DNA of 48,062 bases from Thiotrichaceae bacterium. GTDB taxonomy: Bacteria; Pseudomonadota; Gammaproteobacteria; Beggiatoales; Beggiatoaceae. Below are positions 18,109-26,607 of the stretch, piece by piece; within the stretch, counting starts at the first letter, position 1, and every line of letters begins with the position of its first letter. Both the position numbers and the translations under genes were made by a program. The stretch is taken from the NCBI GenBank assembly GCA_016745055.1, contig JADGDF010000012.1, forward strand, positions 1 through 48,062, read 5' to 3'. Under the pieces are notes generated by a model. That model was not told where the DNA came from, searched no databases, and saw only the letters and a program-made list of their open reading frames with translations.

Positions 18109-18821
18109 TGTTAGATACAGAAACAACTGGGATTGATCCCAAACAAGGTCATCGTTTAATTGAAATTGGTTGTATTGAAATGATAGACCGACGCATCACC
18201 GAACGTGCTTATCATCAATATATCCAGCCTGATCGTGCAATTGATAAAGGGGCACAAGACGTTCATGGCATTAGCAATGAATTCTTAAAAGATAAACCAC
18301 GTTTTGCAGAAATCGTGGATGATTTTATGGGGTTCATTAAGGACAGCCAATTAATTATTCACAATGCACCTTTTGACACGGGCTTTATTAATCACGAATT
18401 GACTCGATTAAAACAAAACTGGAAACCTGTATCACACTATTGTGAAGTGATTGATACCTTGCCTATGGCCAGGAAACAACACCCAGGTCAAAGAAATTCG
18501 TTGGATGCTCTTTGTAAGCGTTATAATATTGATAATTCGCAACGGCAGTTACATGGCGCATTATTGGATGCAGGCTTGTTAGCAGAAGTTTATCTTGCAA
18601 TGACAGGGGGGCAAGTCAGCTTTTTTGCTCAAAAATCGCAGGCACAAATGCATGAGCAAACACATATGATTAAACGTGTCAATATTGCTAAAGGGAGTTT
18701 AATCGTTATTCAGCCGACAAAAGAAGAACTCGCGGCTCACCAATATTGTTTAGAAACCATTGATAAAGCCAGTAAAGGTGAATGTTTATGGTTGAAGCTA
18801 CCAGGAAGCAATTTAGATTAA
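18096..18821 (+). CDS. dnaQ: DNA polymerase III epsilon subunit (3'-5' exonuclease)
   Basis: A 241-residue proofreading exonuclease. ExoI is LDTETTG near residues 5-11; NAPFDTGFINHEL near 91-103 gives ExoII and the C-terminal HGALLDAGLLAEVY near 152-165 ExoIII, all DEDDh type. The frame is open for ten codons upstream (to 18066), but the ATG at 18096 is preferred because conserved DnaQ proteins start at MRQIVLDTETTG. A short tail after the exonuclease (about 180-241) would contact the polymerase. It overlaps the epimerase gene by 13 bases, so the two are likely cotranscribed. Confidence 0.94.
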   Translation: MRQIVLDTETTGIDPKQGHRLIEIGCIEMIDRRITERAYHQYIQPDRAIDKGAQDVHGISNEFLKDKPRFAEIVDDFMGFIKDSQLIIHNAPFDTGFINHELTRLKQNWKPVSHYCEVIDTLPMARKQHPGQRNSLDALCKRYNIDNSQRQLHGALLDAGLLAEVYLAMTGGQVSFFAQKSQAQMHEQTHMIKRVNIAKGSLIVIQPTKEELAAHQYCLETIDKASKGECLWLKLPGSNLD

Positions 18822-18925
18822 GTATATAACCTTCAGCAAGTTTAACACTAGCAGGAATGCAAAACTTGTTTTGCAAGGTCAATTTTGCACGCTGTTCTGC
18901 AAAATAACAAAAAGGTATAAAGTAT

Positions 18926-19573
18926 ATGTCTGAATTTACACAAGAATTTAAAAAAATTACCCGAGAAGGTTTGTGGCAAAATAATATTGGTTTTGTGCAA
19001 TTACTTGGTTTATGTCCATTACTTGCGGTTACAGGCACTTTTATCAATGGTTTAGGCTTAGGTATCGTCACAACTTTAGTGTTGATTGCTTCTAACGTGA
19101 TGGTCTCGTTAATTCGCAAACGAATCCCTTCCGAAGCACGTTTGCCCATTTTTGTATTAATCATTGCTTCATTTGTCACCGCGCTTGAAATGTTGACAAA
19201 GGCCTTTTTCTACGATTTATATCTGGTTTTAGGTATTTTTATTCCGCTCATTGTCACAAACTGTTCGGTAATAGGCCGCGCTGAAGTTTATGCCTCCAAA
19301 AATCCGGTACATTATGCTTTTGTAGATGGTTTAATGATGGGCATTGGATTTACTTTGGCCTTAGTAATGTTAGGCAGTCTGCGAGAATTACTTGGACAAG
19401 GCACCTTATTTTCTCAAGCAGAACTCATGTTTGGTCAAGGTGCAGAATGGATGACAATCAAAGTTATCCAAGACTACCAAGGATTTTTATTAGCCATTTT
19501 ACCCCCTGGCGCATTTTTTGGATTAGGTTTACTCATTGCTTTAAAAAATTCATTTGAGCAAAAAGTGAATTAG
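18926..19573 (+). CDS. rsxE: electron transport complex subunit RsxE/RnfE
   Basis: A 215-residue membrane protein of the NqrD/RnfD-like antiporter-fold family, matching RsxE. It has about six hydrophobic segments and the family signatures WQNNIGFVQLLGLCPLLAVT near 17-36, LGIFIPLIVTNCSVIGRAE near 93-111 and GSLRELLGQGTL near 150-161. RnfE forms part of the Rnf/Rsx complex that couples ferredoxin-NAD electron transfer to ion movement or reduces SoxR. The other rnf/rsx genes are not in this window, so this copy is separated from its usual operon. Confidence 0.93.
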   Translation: MSEFTQEFKKITREGLWQNNIGFVQLLGLCPLLAVTGTFINGLGLGIVTTLVLIASNVMVSLIRKRIPSEARLPIFVLIIASFVTALEMLTKAFFYDLYLVLGIFIPLIVTNCSVIGRAEVYASKNPVHYAFVDGLMMGIGFTLALVMLGSLRELLGQGTLFSQAELMFGQGAEWMTIKVIQDYQGFLLAILPPGAFFGLGLLIALKNSFEQKVN

Positions 19574-19610
19574 CTTAAATTCACTGGGAACAAAATAAAA
19601 TTGTAAAAAC

Positions 19611-22600
19611 ATGACTTCAACTACAATTCTGTCGTTAGACCCTTTAAAAATAAATTTATCTGGCATCAATCTTATTGAAGCCAGTGCAGGTACGGGAAAA
19701 ACCTATACCATCGCTACATTATTTGTGCGTTTAGTATTAGAAAAAGGATTAGATGTTGATCGCTTATTGGTCGTGACTTTTACTGAAGCAGCAACAGCAG
19801 AATTACGCGATAGAATTCGTCAACGTTTACGAGAAACTTTAAATGTATTTCAAGGCCAAGAAACCAAAGATACAACGTTGGGTGAACTTGTTCAACATTA
19901 CGTCGAACCCGAGGATAAAAATCGTGCCATTAAATTACTTGAGAGAGCTTTACGTAGTTTTGATCAAGCTGTTATTCACACTATTCATGGGTTTTGCTCT
20001 CAATTATTGAAAAATTTTGCCTTTGAAAGTGGAATTCTGTTTGATAGCCAATTAACTCAAGAAAAATCAGTTTTACTTCGAGCCATTGCAGAAGATTTCT
20101 GGCGACAGCAATTTTATAACAGTGACCCTTTATTTATAGATTATTTGCTTACTAGTGGTTATGAATCTCCTTATCACTTACTTGCAGATTTGGAAGGTGG
20201 AAGATATATCAATCAACCTTTTTTAACTATCATTCCAAACCTTGAAAAACCAATAATCTATGAACATGGACAACGGGAATTTATCAATTTATACCAGAAA
20301 GCTAAAGAATATTGGCAAAACGATAAAGAAATCATAGAAAACTTACTTTTAACAAATAAAGGGTTGAATGGTAATAAATATCGTAAAAAATCAATTCCCG
20401 CTTGGTGCCAGGCATTAGATGTTTTATTTAATGGCTCACTTGTCACAGTAATTTTCCCAGAAAAGTTTGAAAAATTTACAGCCTCAACGTTGCAAGAAAG
20501 TGTCAAAAAAGGGGAAATACCTCCAAAACATAATTTTTTTCATCTTTGTGAAGAATTACAACAATCTCAGCAGTTGTTGGTAGAAAAATTTGAACAACAT
20601 TTATTATATTTAAAACTAACCTTACTCAAATATACTGAAAGCCAATTAAAACGTAGAAAACATCAAAACAATACCCACGATTTTGATGATTTATTACTGA
20701 ATGTCTATAATGCACTTAAAAATCCAGCACAGGGTCAAAAGTTTGCTTCCTTAATTCGACAGCGCTATCCAGTTGTATTGATTGATGAATTTCAAGATAC
20801 TGATCCAGTACAGTATGAAATATTTAGAAGAATTTATCTCACAAAAAAGCCAAAATATGCCCTTTTTCTAATTGGAGACCCTAAACAATCTATTTACAGT
20901 TTTCGGGGTGCAGATATTTTCACCTACATGAAAGCTTGTGAAGATGCGCAATTTCACTATACTTTAGATAAAAATTGGCGTTCGCAATCCACTTTAATTC
21001 AGGCCACCAATGCCCTATTTGAGCAGACCAAAAATCCCTTCATTTTTAAATCTATTCCCTTTTATCCTGCACTCTCTGCAAAACCAATATCAGAGCAAAC
21101 TAATTTAAAAATTGCAGATAATACTCCAGCACCCCTAAAAATCTGGTTTATTTCAAAAAATCCCCAACAAGACAAGTTAACTAAAGAAAGCGGTCGTCAT
21201 GCTATTTATCATGCGATTGGTGAGGAAATCATCCACTTATTAACTTCAAAAACATTAATGGGTAATACGCCAGTCACAGCCGGTGATATTGCAATTTTAG
21301 TGAGAACCAACCAACAATCAAGAGAATTACAAAATATACTTACCAAATTGCAAATTCCCAGCGTGTTATACAGCCGTGAAAGTGTATTTTTATCGCGGGA
21401 AGCTGTCAATATAGAAAGAGTTTTATTCGCCATTGCTGAACCCAATCACGACGCAGTAGTAAAAGCCGCTTTAACCACTGATATATTCGGCATGTCGGGT
21501 AATACAGTCTATGAACTGGCTTCAAATACTCATCAATGGCAACGCTATTTAAACAGTTTCCAGCGCTATCATATTCTATGGCAAAAACAAGGCTTTATTT
21601 TCATGTTTCGCAAATTGTTGAACAATGGTGCAATTGCAGAAAGATTATTGGCTTATCATGATGGTGAAAGACGATTAACCAATGTTCTACACTTAAGCGA
21701 ATTATTACAACGGGCAGAAACAGAACAAAAATTAGGCATGACAGGATTGTGTTCTTGGTTAACGACTCAGTTGCTCTCTGTCAAGGCTAAAAGTGGTAAA
21801 AATGATGCTGAAGAACAACAATTACGTTTAGAAAGTGATGAAAAACGGGTCAAAATCGTTACAATCCACAAAAGTAAAGGTTTAGAGTATCCTATCGTTT
21901 TTTGTCCAACCATGTGGGATGCAAAATCAAAAAATTCAAAAACTTGTGTTTTTCATGATGAAAATAATCGCTTAATCTTAGACTTAGGTTCAAAAAATAA
22001 AGAAAATCACCAAAATCAAGCTTTGGAAGAAGAAAAAGCGGAAAATTTACGATTGTTCTACGTCGCTGTGACACGTGCTAAACATCGTTGTTATTTAGCT
22101 TGGGGTGGCTTTAACAATGCAGATCAGTCAGCGCTTGGTCATCTAATTTACCAAAATTCGTCGATTGATATAGTAAAAAGTGATAATGCAACTTTATTAA
22201 AACCATTACAGCATTTGGCTGAACATGCCGAACATACCATTGATATTTCAGATTTGCCTCAAAGTCAAAATGTTTATCAACGACCTATTGAAAATAAGGT
22301 AAATTTGCAGTCACGCCATTTTACGGGCGACATCAAACACCAGTGGCAAATGACCAGTTTTACTGCTTTGGTTTCTAATGCAGAAGTGAGTGAACAACCC
22401 GATCATGATGGAAAATTTGTAGAATGGACGTTTCGTGAAAAAACATTCCAAAGTTTGACAATAAACATTTTTCAATTTCCAGGTGGCGCACGTACTGGAA
22501 ATTTCATGCATAGTATTTTTGAAAATATTGATTTTACTAAGCCCAATGAAGAGGAAATAGTCAAACAGCTCAGAAATTACGGTTATGATACAGAGAAATG

Positions 22601-23189
22601 GAAAAATATTGTTATGGATATGGTTGTCAATGTTATTACAACACCCTTACTTTTGGGAGAAAGTGCATTTACCTTAGCTAATATTAATCGCCAGTCACGT
22701 CTTAATGAATTAGAATTTTACTACGCTTTAAATAACCAAGTTACTTCACAAGGTTTGCAAATGATTTTTGCAGATTATGGGCATGAAAACGTGAAATTTC
22801 AGGAGATGATGCAAAAGTTCACTTTTTCTCCTACACAAGGCATGATGAAAGGTTATATTGACATGGTGTTTTGTTATCAAGACAAGTACTATTTGGTAGA
22901 TTATAAATCCAATTTGTTGGGTGAAACGCTCGAAGACTACACTCATCCAAACATTGAACAAGTAATGCAAAAAGAATTGTATATTTTACAGTATCATATT
23001 TATACAGTGGCATTACATCGTTATTTAGGTCATCGCCTCAAAAATTACAATTATACACAGCATTTTGGGGGTGTTTTATATTTGTTTTTAAGAGGAATGC
23101 AACCTAATTCAGGACCAAAATACGGCATTTACTATGATTTGCCCAATCAAACATTGATTGAAAATTTATCTGATTATTTTTCTAAATAG
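19611..23189 (+). CDS. recB: exodeoxyribonuclease V subunit RecB
   Basis: A 1192-residue RecB, the helicase-nuclease subunit of RecBCD that resects double-strand breaks and degrades foreign linear DNA. Walker A EASAGTGKTYT lies near residues 23-33. UvrD-type motifs follow: VLIDEFQDTDP near 388-398, GDPKQSIYSFRGAD near 426-439, and VTIHKSKGLEYPIVF and LRLFYVAVTRAK further on. The C-terminal nuclease domain carries GYIDMVF and YLVDYKSN near 1080-1102, the Asp-Lys catalytic set. recC and recD are not within the window. Length is typical. Confidence 0.95.
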   Translation: MTSTTILSLDPLKINLSGINLIEASAGTGKTYTIATLFVRLVLEKGLDVDRLLVVTFTEAATAELRDRIRQRLRETLNVFQGQETKDTTLGELVQHYVEPEDKNRAIKLLERALRSFDQAVIHTIHGFCSQLLKNFAFESGILFDSQLTQEKSVLLRAIAEDFWRQQFYNSDPLFIDYLLTSGYESPYHLLADLEGGRYINQPFLTIIPNLEKPIIYEHGQREFINLYQKAKEYWQNDKEIIENLLLTNKGLNGNKYRKKSIPAWCQALDVLFNGSLVTVIFPEKFEKFTASTLQESVKKGEIPPKHNFFHLCEELQQSQQLLVEKFEQHLLYLKLTLLKYTESQLKRRKHQNNTHDFDDLLLNVYNALKNPAQGQKFASLIRQRYPVVLIDEFQDTDPVQYEIFRRIYLTKKPKYALFLIGDPKQSIYSFRGADIFTYMKACEDAQFHYTLDKNWRSQSTLIQATNALFEQTKNPFIFKSIPFYPALSAKPISEQTNLKIADNTPAPLKIWFISKNPQQDKLTKESGRHAIYHAIGEEIIHLLTSKTLMGNTPVTAGDIAILVRTNQQSRELQNILTKLQIPSVLYSRESVFLSREAVNIERVLFAIAEPNHDAVVKAALTTDIFGMSGNTVYELASNTHQWQRYLNSFQRYHILWQKQGFIFMFRKLLNNGAIAERLLAYHDGERRLTNVLHLSELLQRAETEQKLGMTGLCSWLTTQLLSVKAKSGKNDAEEQQLRLESDEKRVKIVTIHKSKGLEYPIVFCPTMWDAKSKNSKTCVFHDENNRLILDLGSKNKENHQNQALEEEKAENLRLFYVAVTRAKHRCYLAWGGFNNADQSALGHLIYQNSSIDIVKSDNATLLKPLQHLAEHAEHTIDISDLPQSQNVYQRPIENKVNLQSRHFTGDIKHQWQMTSFTALVSNAEVSEQPDHDGKFVEWTFREKTFQSLTINIFQFPGGARTGNFMHSIFENIDFTKPNEEEIVKQLRNYGYDTEKWKNIVMDMVVNVITTPLLLGESAFTLANINRQSRLNELEFYYALNNQVTSQGLQMIFADYGHENVKFQEMMQKFTFSPTQGMMKGYIDMVFCYQDKYYLVDYKSNLLGETLEDYTHPNIEQVMQKELYILQYHIYTVALHRYLGHRLKNYNYTQHFGGVLYLFLRGMQPNSGPKYGIYYDLPNQTLIENLSDYFSK

Positions 23190-23441
23190 TATTGAGTAAA
23201 TTCCACTCTAAAGTTGCTCCGTTACCCAAATCCACCATGATTTTCTGCTAAAAAGCTTTCTAGCCTTGCTCAAGAACTTAAGAAATTTTAAAGAACAGAT
23301 TTTTGTGGAGTAAAATTCTTACCTAAATAGATTATCGTTTTTTTTAAACTAATAGCGATTGATTTTATCAATTTTTCTTGGTATTTTTATAATTCATTAA
23401 ATTTAAAATCGTTTGCTATTTAGCTAACTGGGTCAAAATAC

Positions 23442-23786
23442 ATGATAATTGATAGTGTAGAAGAACGCCGACAGTATGAGCGAGTAAAGCCAAATCCTGC
23501 GCAGTGGAGTATCCATTTTTATAAAGGATCGATGAAGCTGATTGATATTAGTTTAGGGGGTGCCCGCGTTCATTTAAATGAACCTGTAAAAAAATTACAG
23601 TTACTTGATATTGAAATTACTTTACCAGATAAATCTAGAATATTTTGCAAAGCAAGTGTAGCATGGGTTACTCAATTACCTGTTTGGTCACCCATGGGAT
23701 TTGATGCAGGGTTACAATTCTCTGCAATAGCCGATGCTAAACGCAAGCATTTAGCGGGTATTTTACAAATTCCCTGTATTCTTTAA
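23442..23786 (+). CDS. PilZ-domain protein (c-di-GMP receptor)
   Basis: A 114-residue single-domain PilZ protein. The c-di-GMP-binding signature is complete: ERRQYERVK near residues 8-16 gives the RxxxR motif, and DISLGGARV near 35-43 gives the D/NxSxxG motif. A beta-rich remainder fits one PilZ barrel. Such single-domain proteins act as adaptors for motility, pili or polysaccharide synthesis. It stands alone, 252 bases after recB. Confidence 0.9.
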   Translation: MIIDSVEERRQYERVKPNPAQWSIHFYKGSMKLIDISLGGARVHLNEPVKKLQLLDIEITLPDKSRIFCKASVAWVTQLPVWSPMGFDAGLQFSAIADAKRKHLAGILQIPCIL

Positions 23787-23793
23787 ATAAAAT

Positions 23794-23820
23794 GGCGGAT
23801 GACACTACCACTTATCCTCC
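23794..23820. repeat. 27-bp imperfect palindrome, copy 1
   Basis: GGCGGAT and ATCCTCC bracket a 13-base centre. A closely related copy, with perfect outer arms, is at 24536-24562. The two flank the first broken toxin-antitoxin locus and may be dispersed REP-like repeats. Confidence 0.7.
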
Positions 23821-24141
23821 TTAACTAGTTATGAGTTGTACTTTTGGTATGTACTTCACATTTAGAAGATTTTGAAAATCTATATTCTGAGACTGAATTT
23901 TGCAGCAGATGTGGATATTAAGCATGACAAGGTTATAAATTTACCTACCCTTTTGAATTGCTGCTAGCACTTGCACCAGGCTATCTTCGTTAATTTCTTG
24001 TAATATTACCTTTGATATTTCATAAATGCATATTGTGGGTACTACAAGTTCTGCAATTTCTTTTATTGGGGCTGAAAATATTCCAGAATTATTACCGCCT
24101 TCAAAATATTCAAGCCAACCTGAAGTATCTAAAACATTCAT
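23821..24141 (-). pseudogene. broken PIN-domain toxin (VapC type)
   Basis: The first 66 codons (24141-23941) read MNVLDTSGWLEYFEGG..., the N-terminal half of a PIN-domain ribonuclease with the first catalytic Asp (D5) and a conserved Glu in VPTICIYEISKV. A TAA stop ends this part. Further on, in the same frame, IDFQNLLNVKYIPK matches the usual C-terminal end of this family. In another frame SAAKFSL, a middle-region signature, is still readable. The core with the last acidic residues is deleted. The start overlaps the stop of the antitoxin remnant (ATGA), as in intact vapBC pairs. It is almost certainly inactive. Confidence 0.8.
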
Positions 24142-24347
24142 ACTCTGTCTTTTTCTCTGCTGAAATTTGTATCAATGCCACTGAGAAAACCTTCAAGTTC
24201 ACTAATATCTTTTTCAAGAATTAACTCAATTCTATTTTCATATTGCACAACTTGCATTTTTTGGCCGGGCATTATGCACAGTGATTCTCTAATTTCTTTA
24301 GAGATGGCAACTTGTTAATATTTCAGTGAAACTTTTACGCGTAACAT
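24138..24347 (-). pseudogene. AbrB/MazE-type antitoxin with in-frame stop
   Basis: From ATG at 24347 the frame reads MLRVKVSLKY, a TAA stop, then QVAISKEIRESL and about 50 more residues to a stop at 24138. The part around the stop matches the swapped-hairpin AbrB fold, in which KYQVVIPKEIR-type sequences are continuous. The TAA is thus an extra or mutated codon in an otherwise intact antitoxin gene. It overlaps the VapC-type remnant by four bases (ATGA). No start codon with a good binding site follows the stop closely, so the product is probably lost unless read through. Confidence 0.78.
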
Positions 24348-24438
24348 GGCTTAACTCTATCAATAGAAATGCGTATTACGCTAGTCTCATCGATCATTGT
24401 TATCAAGCTCTAACAATTACACTTACTGTTTGGAATTA

Positions 24439-24477
24439 AGTAAGACGGGCAACAAAAAGACGTTTGCCCACCTTACT
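24439..24477. repeat. imperfect inverted repeat
   Basis: AGTAAGACGGGCAA at 24439-24452 pairs with TTGCCCACCTTACT at 24464-24477 with two mismatches. It lies between two decayed toxin-antitoxin loci. It looks like a dispersed repeat rather than a functional terminator. Confidence 0.6.
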
Positions 24478-24535
24478 CGACTAGTCCGCATAGAAATAGT
24501 GCTGAATGATTTAATGCTGTTCCATTTTTCAAGAT

Positions 24536-24562
24536 GGCGGATGACGTTACCGCTTATCCGCC
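24536..24562. repeat. 27-bp palindrome, copy 2
   Basis: GGCGGAT at 24536-24542 is mirrored by ATCCGCC at 24556-24562. It is the sister of the copy at 23794 and touches the end of the next toxin remnant. Confidence 0.7.
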
Positions 24563-24964
24563 TTACGTGATATATAAAAAGTCCCGTGGCGTAATAATTT
24601 CAATATTGTTAAATGGGTTAAGAATAAGTAAATCTTGATCGCCAGTAATTATGTAATCAGCTTTTCCTTCCATAGCTAACTCAAGAAATTTATTATCTTT
24701 GATATCACGATAAATAGTGATTGTTTGGGTGACTTCTATCAAAATACTTTGAGTTATTAACGTTTGAACAAATAGTGCTGCTCTGCATCTGTAATGTATT
24801 TTTTAAATTTATCTCTATTTTAAGACATCACTCAGTTCTGTTATAGTCGCTGTAGATAATAAAATTTCAGCTATTTTTAATGAGTTATCAAAAACTTGCT
24901 TTGGTCTAGATTGCTTAAATAATAAAGCACTGACCAATGTATTAGTATCTAGTACAACACGCAT
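24563..24964 (-). pseudogene. frameshifted PIN-family toxin (COG1569 type)
   Basis: The start reads MRVVLDTNTLVSALLF, with the first PIN Asp and the DTN motif, and the end reads EGKADYIITGDQDLL then IEIITPRDFL, with the C-terminal acidic cluster. Both halves are typical of putative PIN-family toxins. In the middle, after ITELSDVLK, stops appear in the original frame while RDKFKKYITDAEQ is readable in a shifted frame; a second shift restores the first frame at LFVQTLITQSILIEV. Two frameshifts thus inactivate the gene. The antitoxin-like gene upstream at 25032 is its likely partner. Confidence 0.85.
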
Positions 24965-24975
24965 TTATTATTTAT

Positions 24976-25064
24976 CTACTATGTAATTTGACGGAATCCT
25001 GCATTTTTAGGTAAACGAGTTTTAGAAAATTTCATCCCCAGTTTGTGTCACGCAAGCGTGCCAT
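24976..25064. repeat. about 88-bp direct repeat, copy 1
   Basis: It is nearly identical to 25217-25304 (241 bases away). It spans the end of the antitoxin-like ORF (MARLRDTNWG), an ATGA overlap and an 18-codon micro-ORF starting at 25035. The pair flanks the antitoxin remnant. Confidence 0.88.
24979..25035 (-). CDS. 18-codon micro-ORF between antitoxin and PIN toxin
   Basis: The ATG overlaps the stop of the antitoxin-like ORF by four bases, giving MKFSKTRLPKNAGFRQIT and a TAG stop. The direct repeat at 25217 encodes a close copy (MKLSKTRLPKNAEFRQIS). Differences are two silent and three amino-acid changes. Whether it is translated or is a truncated gene start is unknown. Confidence 0.3.
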   Translation of the reverse strand: MKFSKTRLPKNAGFRQIT

Positions 25065-25220
25065 CAATACTTCTAACAATTGTTCTAGTATTTCTGGTGT
25101 TAAGCCACGTTGTTGCGCACGTAGACTTATTGTGTCCATTAGAAGTTCTAAGAAACTAGGTAGTTGTTTATGTTCATTCAATAACAAACCAAAAAGGTAT
25201 TGTAGTTTTTTTCTTTCTAC
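25032..25220 (-). pseudogene. antitoxin-like ORF lacking its N-terminus
   Basis: An open frame without an obvious ATG start encodes VERKKLQYLFGLLLNEHKQL, followed by PSFLELLMDTISLRAQQRG and LTPEILEQLL. The SLRAQQRGLTPEILE-type ending is, from memory, common in small antitoxins preceding PIN-family toxins in cyanobacteria and large sulfur bacteria. The start of the gene seems replaced by the second copy of the 88-bp repeat. TTG codons or the internal ATG of MDTISL could still initiate. The toxin downstream (24563) is broken too. Confidence 0.55.
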
Positions 25221-25304
25221 TATGAAATTTGACGGAATTCCGCATTTTTAGGTAAACGAGTTTTGGATAATTTCATCCACGGTTTGTGTCACGAAAACGT
25301 GTCA
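25217..25304. repeat. about 88-bp direct repeat, copy 2
   Basis: Second copy of the repeat at 24976. It encodes MTRFRDTNRG and its stop, overlapped by a second micro-ORF (25220-25276). The truncated AlbA_2 gene ends inside it, which suggests that recombination joined the repeat to that gene. Confidence 0.88.
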
Positions 25305-25786
25305 TGGGAAGCTTCTTTTGGTTTCGATTGATCAGCTAGTCTCCTATATATCCGACCAGAGGAATGAATATGTGGAGTATTGTGACTCATGGGAATGCCA
25401 AGAATCAGTATTGATTTCCCTTCAACTAAACCGATTTGCTCAAGCGGTCCGTCTATCACTTTTTCTTCATACAGAATTTCTGGGTTGACATGCGCAGCAG
25501 ATGCTTCACGAATATCTCTTGAAACCTTCTCTAAATCAGCTTTTGGCATTCCAACAAATTCTGAAGGGGTTCGACTTCCATCTGAACTTTCTTCGACACC
25601 AAGAATTAACCAACCACCATATTGGTTAGCAAAAGCTGACATATGCTTCGCAAGGTCAATTACTTTAAGTCCTTTAACTTTGTAGTCAATATACCAACCC
25701 TCAGACACTTCCTTCAATAGAAGTAAATCTTCAGCATCAATCTTTTCAAGCTCTTTCTTAAAGGGGTAATAAGAATAGTTCAGCAA
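25289..25786 (-). CDS. AlbA_2 (Schlafen-type) domain protein, C-terminally truncated
   Basis: A 165-residue protein with an AlbA_2 divergent ATP-binding/Schlafen-like domain. EGWYIDYKVKGL near residues 30-41, FANQYGGWLILGVEE near 52-66 and HIHSSGRIYRRLADQSKP near 139-156 are typical. Full-length relatives usually continue with a further ATPase-like or helix-turn-helix region; here the frame ends soon after the AlbA_2 core, inside an 88-bp direct repeat. It is probably the front end of a once longer gene. Related proteins occur as regulators or in defence islands. Function here is unknown. Confidence 0.65.
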   Translation of the reverse strand: MLNYSYYPFKKELEKIDAEDLLLLKEVSEGWYIDYKVKGLKVIDLAKHMSAFANQYGGWLILGVEESSDGSRTPSEFVGMPKADLEKVSRDIREASAAHVNPEILYEEKVIDGPLEQIGLVEGKSILILGIPMSHNTPHIHSSGRIYRRLADQSKPKEASHDTFS

Positions 25787-25910
25787 ATTTTATTCTCCCA
25801 AACAATGAAATTTAGCAGCATAATGTATATGGAGTCGAACTGTATCCTTTCACCACTTGAAAATCAAGTATAAATTTGAGGTATTTTAAATACAGTCGCT
25901 CATAAAAAAA

Positions 25911-25945
25911 CTTGACAATCAAAAGCAAAACTTCATACTTTTCCT
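25911..25945 (+). promoter_or_regulatory. putative promoter of the RHH-type antitoxin, copy 1
   Basis: TTGACA at 25912-25917 is followed after 17 bases by ATACTT, a fair -10. The antitoxin ATG lies 32 bases further on, after a GGAGG ribosome binding site. The same 35 bases recur with one mismatch at 26424. Confidence 0.6.
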
Positions 25946-25976
25946 GACTCTAAAAATAAAGTAAAAAGGAGGTTAA

Positions 25977-26207
25977 ATGGGACATCCACTTACATTAGAA
26001 CTACCAGAAAATGTTTATCAATTACTTCAGAAAACAGCAACTCAAACGGGACAACAACCTGAAGTTTTAGCGGTTCAATGGCTAAAACAAATAAGCCAAC
26101 AACAAGAAACTGACCCTTTAGAAAAGTTTATTGGTGCTTTTGAGAGTAATATTCCCAATTGGGCTGATGAACACGATAAATATATCGGGCAATCCTTAAT
26201 ACGCTAA
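25977..26207 (+). CDS. antitoxin-like protein (VapB/RHH type)
   Basis: A 76-residue protein starting MGHPLTLELPENVYQLLQKTA. A short beta strand is followed by helices, as in ribbon-helix-helix antitoxins, and the C-terminal FIGAFESNIPNWADEHDKYIG is of the type that wraps a PIN toxin. AAAAGGAGG lies just before the ATG. The gene looks intact, but the following PIN toxin has lost its N-terminal half. It could still act on a toxin encoded elsewhere. Confidence 0.65.
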   Translation: MGHPLTLELPENVYQLLQKTATQTGQQPEVLAVQWLKQISQQQETDPLEKFIGAFESNIPNWADEHDKYIGQSLIR

Positions 26208-26410
26208 AAATCTCACCATTAATTGAAATTATTCACATAGATTTCACAATTGATAGCCAAACTTGGTAATTGTTAACTCAGCGTGAAGATAAAAATTGGA
26301 GTTTGGTCGATTGTTCCAGTTTTGTGATTATGCACCAGCATCATCTAATGGAAGATCTCACAACAGATCATCATTTTGAGCAAGCAGGTTTTATCCGATT
26401 ACTCAAATAA
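26207..26410 (+). pseudogene. C-terminal remnant of a PIN-domain toxin
   Basis: The open stretch reads IEIIHIDFTIDSQTW, a TAA stop, then LLTQREDKNWSLVDCSSFVI and DLTTDHHFEQAGFIRLLK to the final stop. The SLVDCSSF and TTDHHFEQAGF signatures are those of the C-terminal half of VapC-type toxins, including the third and fourth acidic sites. The N-terminal half with the first Asp is missing and one in-frame stop is present. It is therefore dead, leaving the antitoxin unpaired. Confidence 0.82.
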
Positions 26411-26423
26411 ATTTCCATATAGA

Positions 26424-26458
26424 CTTGACAATCAAACGCAAAACTTCATACTTTTCCT
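26424..26458 (+). repeat. duplicate of the antitoxin promoter
   Basis: These 35 bases match 25911-25945 with a single mismatch, including TTGACA and ATACTT. No antitoxin gene follows; the 33-bp palindrome does. It is probably the remains of a tandem duplicate of the toxin-antitoxin locus. Confidence 0.85.
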
Positions 26459-26488
26459 AATTTCTCGGAAAGTAAGCTCTTTCAAAGA

Positions 26489-26521
26489 AGACCTGGCAGG
26501 TTTTTAAAACCTGCCAGGTCT
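26489..26521. repeat. 33-bp dispersed palindrome, copy 3
   Basis: The same arms as the copy at 8245, with T as the central base. It lies 86 bases upstream of thrC. Confidence 0.95.
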
Positions 26522-26607
26522 AAGTGGCAATTTATAAATTAAGAACAACGTAAAACACTTTGTCATAACCATTTCGCACAAGTTTCCAAAAATAATGAGG
26601 TTACACT

